A program made the translations under genes and the position numbers. Under the pieces are notes generated by a model, which worked only from the letters and a program-made list of their open reading frames with translations, did not search any database and was not told where the DNA came from. DNA of 64,000 bases from Geobacillus kaustophilus (GTDB lineage Bacteria > Bacillota > Bacilli > Bacillales > Anoxybacillaceae): contig NZ_JYBP01000003.1 in NCBI RefSeq assembly GCF_000948285.1, forward strand, positions 1 through 64,000, written 5' to 3'. Positions 62,431 through 64,000 of this stretch are shown here, in pieces (the first letter of the stretch is position 1; the number at the start of each line of letters is the position of its first letter).

Positions 62431-63914
62431 GGTTCATCACCAAATTTTGTGATTTAGTGACAAAAAAGAGAAAGCACTGACGAGATCCTGGCAATAATGT
62501 TAGCGGTGAAATAAACATTAAGGAGGTCTCGTAAGTGCTTTCTATACCACTAGGATTGCCAGAATTTAAAGTGATTAAACAAGAACTTCTTTCCTATGGT
62601 TATACGATTCATGTAGAGAAAACAGAGACACAGGAACGTTGCCCTCATTGTGGGTTTGCCACTTCCTCTGTCCACGACAGACGGACAAGAAAAGTACGGG
62701 ATTTGGCGATTTTCCATCAACCGGTGTACTTGTTCATAAAGGTAAAGCGCTATCGGTGCTGGAATTGTTCTCAAGTGTTTTCCGCCTCTTTGGAATCGAT
62801 TCCACCCAATCAACACTACACCAATCGATTTTGTGAGTACTTGTATGAACTTTGCGAAGGCTCCACCATTCAAGAGGTTAGCCGAAAGCACCGCATCCCA
62901 TATACAACATTGGAACGCATTTATTACTCCATCGCATCGAAAAAAGCAAAAGAGCGTCAAACAGCGATAGAAGCATCTTCTCAAGAAGGAATGGTGCTTA
63001 GTTTAGATGAAATCGCTGTAAAAAAGGGACATCAGTATGAAACTGTATTGATGGATGCCAGAGCCGGATCGGTCATGGGAATGCATGCCGATCGCCAATG
63101 TGACTCCGCCATCAACTTGTTGAGCCAAAATATCCTGTCGAAAGAAATGGTCCAAACGGTGATTCTTGACATGTGGGAACCTTATCATAAGGCGGTTCGC
63201 GCCCTGTTTCCATCTGCTTCGATTGTCATCGATAAGTACCATGTGGTTCAAAAAGTGACACAAGCCTTGGATCAAGCAAGAAAGGAATTTTCTCCATTGA
63301 AAAAGGCTCGATATCTTCTCTTGAAAGGCTGTGAAAAGCTTCGTAAGGACCAACGGCTTCGATTAGACGATATCTTGGAGGAGTATCCGGCACTTTCCAT
63401 TGCTTATTATCTGAAAGAGTTGTTTCGGGATTTTTACCGAACCGATGGATATCATGAAGCAAAGGAACGCTTGGAAGAATGGATTCAGTTAGCCAAACAG
63501 AGCCCTTTTGCTTCTTTTCAGAAAGCAGCCAACACGCTTGAAAGGTGGAAGGAGCCTATTCTTTCCTACTTTTTGTGCCCATATACGAATGCCCGAATTG
63601 AGGGGACGAATCACAAGATCAAAAACATCAAACGCCGGGCATATGGCTATCGAAATCTAGAACGGTTTCGTTTGCGTGTATTTCTGGAGTGTACAGGGAA
63701 CACTACAGGCAGTCAGGCTGCTTAAGCGCTCCCTTCTTCCGCTATCGGTATGATAGTTGGTAGAATGGAACCCGTCAAGGAAAGCACTTGACTGTTTCCA
63801 TTCTACCAACTTCGTGGTCTGTATGCGGAAGAAGGATCCTGACTGATGAACCTATTTCATCCAGCTAACATGTCTCTAGGATTGAGTAGAAATCACAGAA
63901 AATGGTGAAGACCC
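62431..63914 (+). mobile_element. ISL3-family insertion sequence, copy 3 (1,484 bp)
   Basis: Same ends as copies 1 and 2, opposite orientation. Perfect 8-bp duplication TGAATCTT at 62423-62430 and 63915-63922. Confidence 0.95.
62535..63725 (+). CDS. ISL3-family transposase (copy 3)
   Basis: 396 residues, GTG 62535 with AGGAGG eight bases upstream. One residue differs from copy 2 (Thr in GYTIHVEK). Intact. Confidence 0.93.
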   Translation: MLSIPLGLPEFKVIKQELLSYGYTIHVEKTETQERCPHCGFATSSVHDRRTRKVRDLAIFHQPVYLFIKVKRYRCWNCSQVFSASLESIPPNQHYTNRFCEYLYELCEGSTIQEVSRKHRIPYTTLERIYYSIASKKAKERQTAIEASSQEGMVLSLDEIAVKKGHQYETVLMDARAGSVMGMHADRQCDSAINLLSQNILSKEMVQTVILDMWEPYHKAVRALFPSASIVIDKYHVVQKVTQALDQARKEFSPLKKARYLLLKGCEKLRKDQRLRLDDILEEYPALSIAYYLKELFRDFYRTDGYHEAKERLEEWIQLAKQSPFASFQKAANTLERWKEPILSYFLCPYTNARIEGTNHKIKNIKRRAYGYRNLERFRLRVFLECTGNTTGSQAA

Positions 63915-64000
63915 TGAATCTTCAACAATACATAAAAGGATTTTATGATGGGCGTAATGATTGGTTTATTGAAGAAGTGCAGAGTGTGACGAATCAACAA
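63902..64000 (+). CDS. Head gene after the terminase (probable portal), start now supplied by the IS end, cut by window edge
   Basis: Native codons read ...NLQQYIKGFYDGRNDWFIEE... from 63917 on. The IS terminus holds ATG GTG AAG ACC in frame (63902-63913) and then joins CTG AAT CTT, so a protein with four new residues in place of the first one could still be made. No good Shine-Dalgarno precedes this ATG. The portal assignment rests only on gene order. Confidence 0.45.
   Translation, partial: MVKTLNLQQYIKGFYDGRNDWFIEEVQSVTNQQ

Overview
The window looks like chromosome of a thermophilic Bacillales, most likely Geobacillus in the strict sense. The 16S rRNA, the B. subtilis-like block of one rRNA operon followed by 15 tRNAs, a spore-coat transglutaminase (Tgl) and the G+C-rich codon use of the host genes all fit. 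Only about 10 kb (34.2-44.3 kb) is ordinary chromosome; the rest is two integrated phage-type elements and their insertion sequences.

Element 1 (1 to about 34,184, almost all minus strand) is a siphovirus-type prophage. Reading from its integrase towards lower coordinates it carries: tyrosine integrase; small early genes including a protein-kinase-fold protein; a nuclease, a Com-like zinc protein and both terminase subunits; portal, MuF-type head protein with a C-terminal zinc-peptidase motif, protease with nested scaffold, cement protein and capsid; connector, tail and tape-measure genes; two small membrane proteins and a GH25-LysM endolysin; then a replication module (ssDNA-binding protein, DnaB helicase, CHC2-TOPRIM primase, class II ribonucleotide reductase cut by the window edge). 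An ISL3-type IS splits the primase gene. The integrase-proximal end lies directly after the anticodon loop of a tRNA-Ala(GGC) gene whose 3' half is absent here. Many promoters of this prophage hold the same dyad between -35 and -10, which suggests one repressor network. Two -1 frameshift sites are visible: the usual one in the tail-chaperone pair, and an unexpected one (GGGAAAG) at the last sense codons of the portal gene that would fuse portal to the MuF protein.

Host segment: MgtC-family protein, EamA transporter convergent with tgl, 16S-23S rRNA with no 5S gene behind it, and tRNAs Asn-Ser-Glu-Val-fMet-Asp-Phe-Thr-Tyr-Trp-His-Gln-Gly-Cys-Leu.

Element 2 (about 44.3 kb to beyond 64 kb, plus strand) starts next to tRNA-Leu with its own tyrosine integrase. 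It combines plasmid-like parts (winged-helix replication-type proteins, AT-rich repeat arrays, an ori-like set of four inverted iterons) with phage parts (small holin-like protein, fibre-like protein, scaffold-like protein, SU10-type capsid, small and large terminase, start of the next head gene). It may be a phage-plasmid, a capsid-carrying satellite or a decayed prophage. It also holds a 0.6-kb non-coding stretch with two nested pseudoknots and a terminal intrinsic terminator, a strong candidate for a structured RNA. Three 1,484-bp ISL3 copies, two IS66-family elements and two ISL3-like miniature elements lie in the window. All but one miniature element have a perfect 8-bp target duplication, and removing the insertions in silico restores four broken reading frames.
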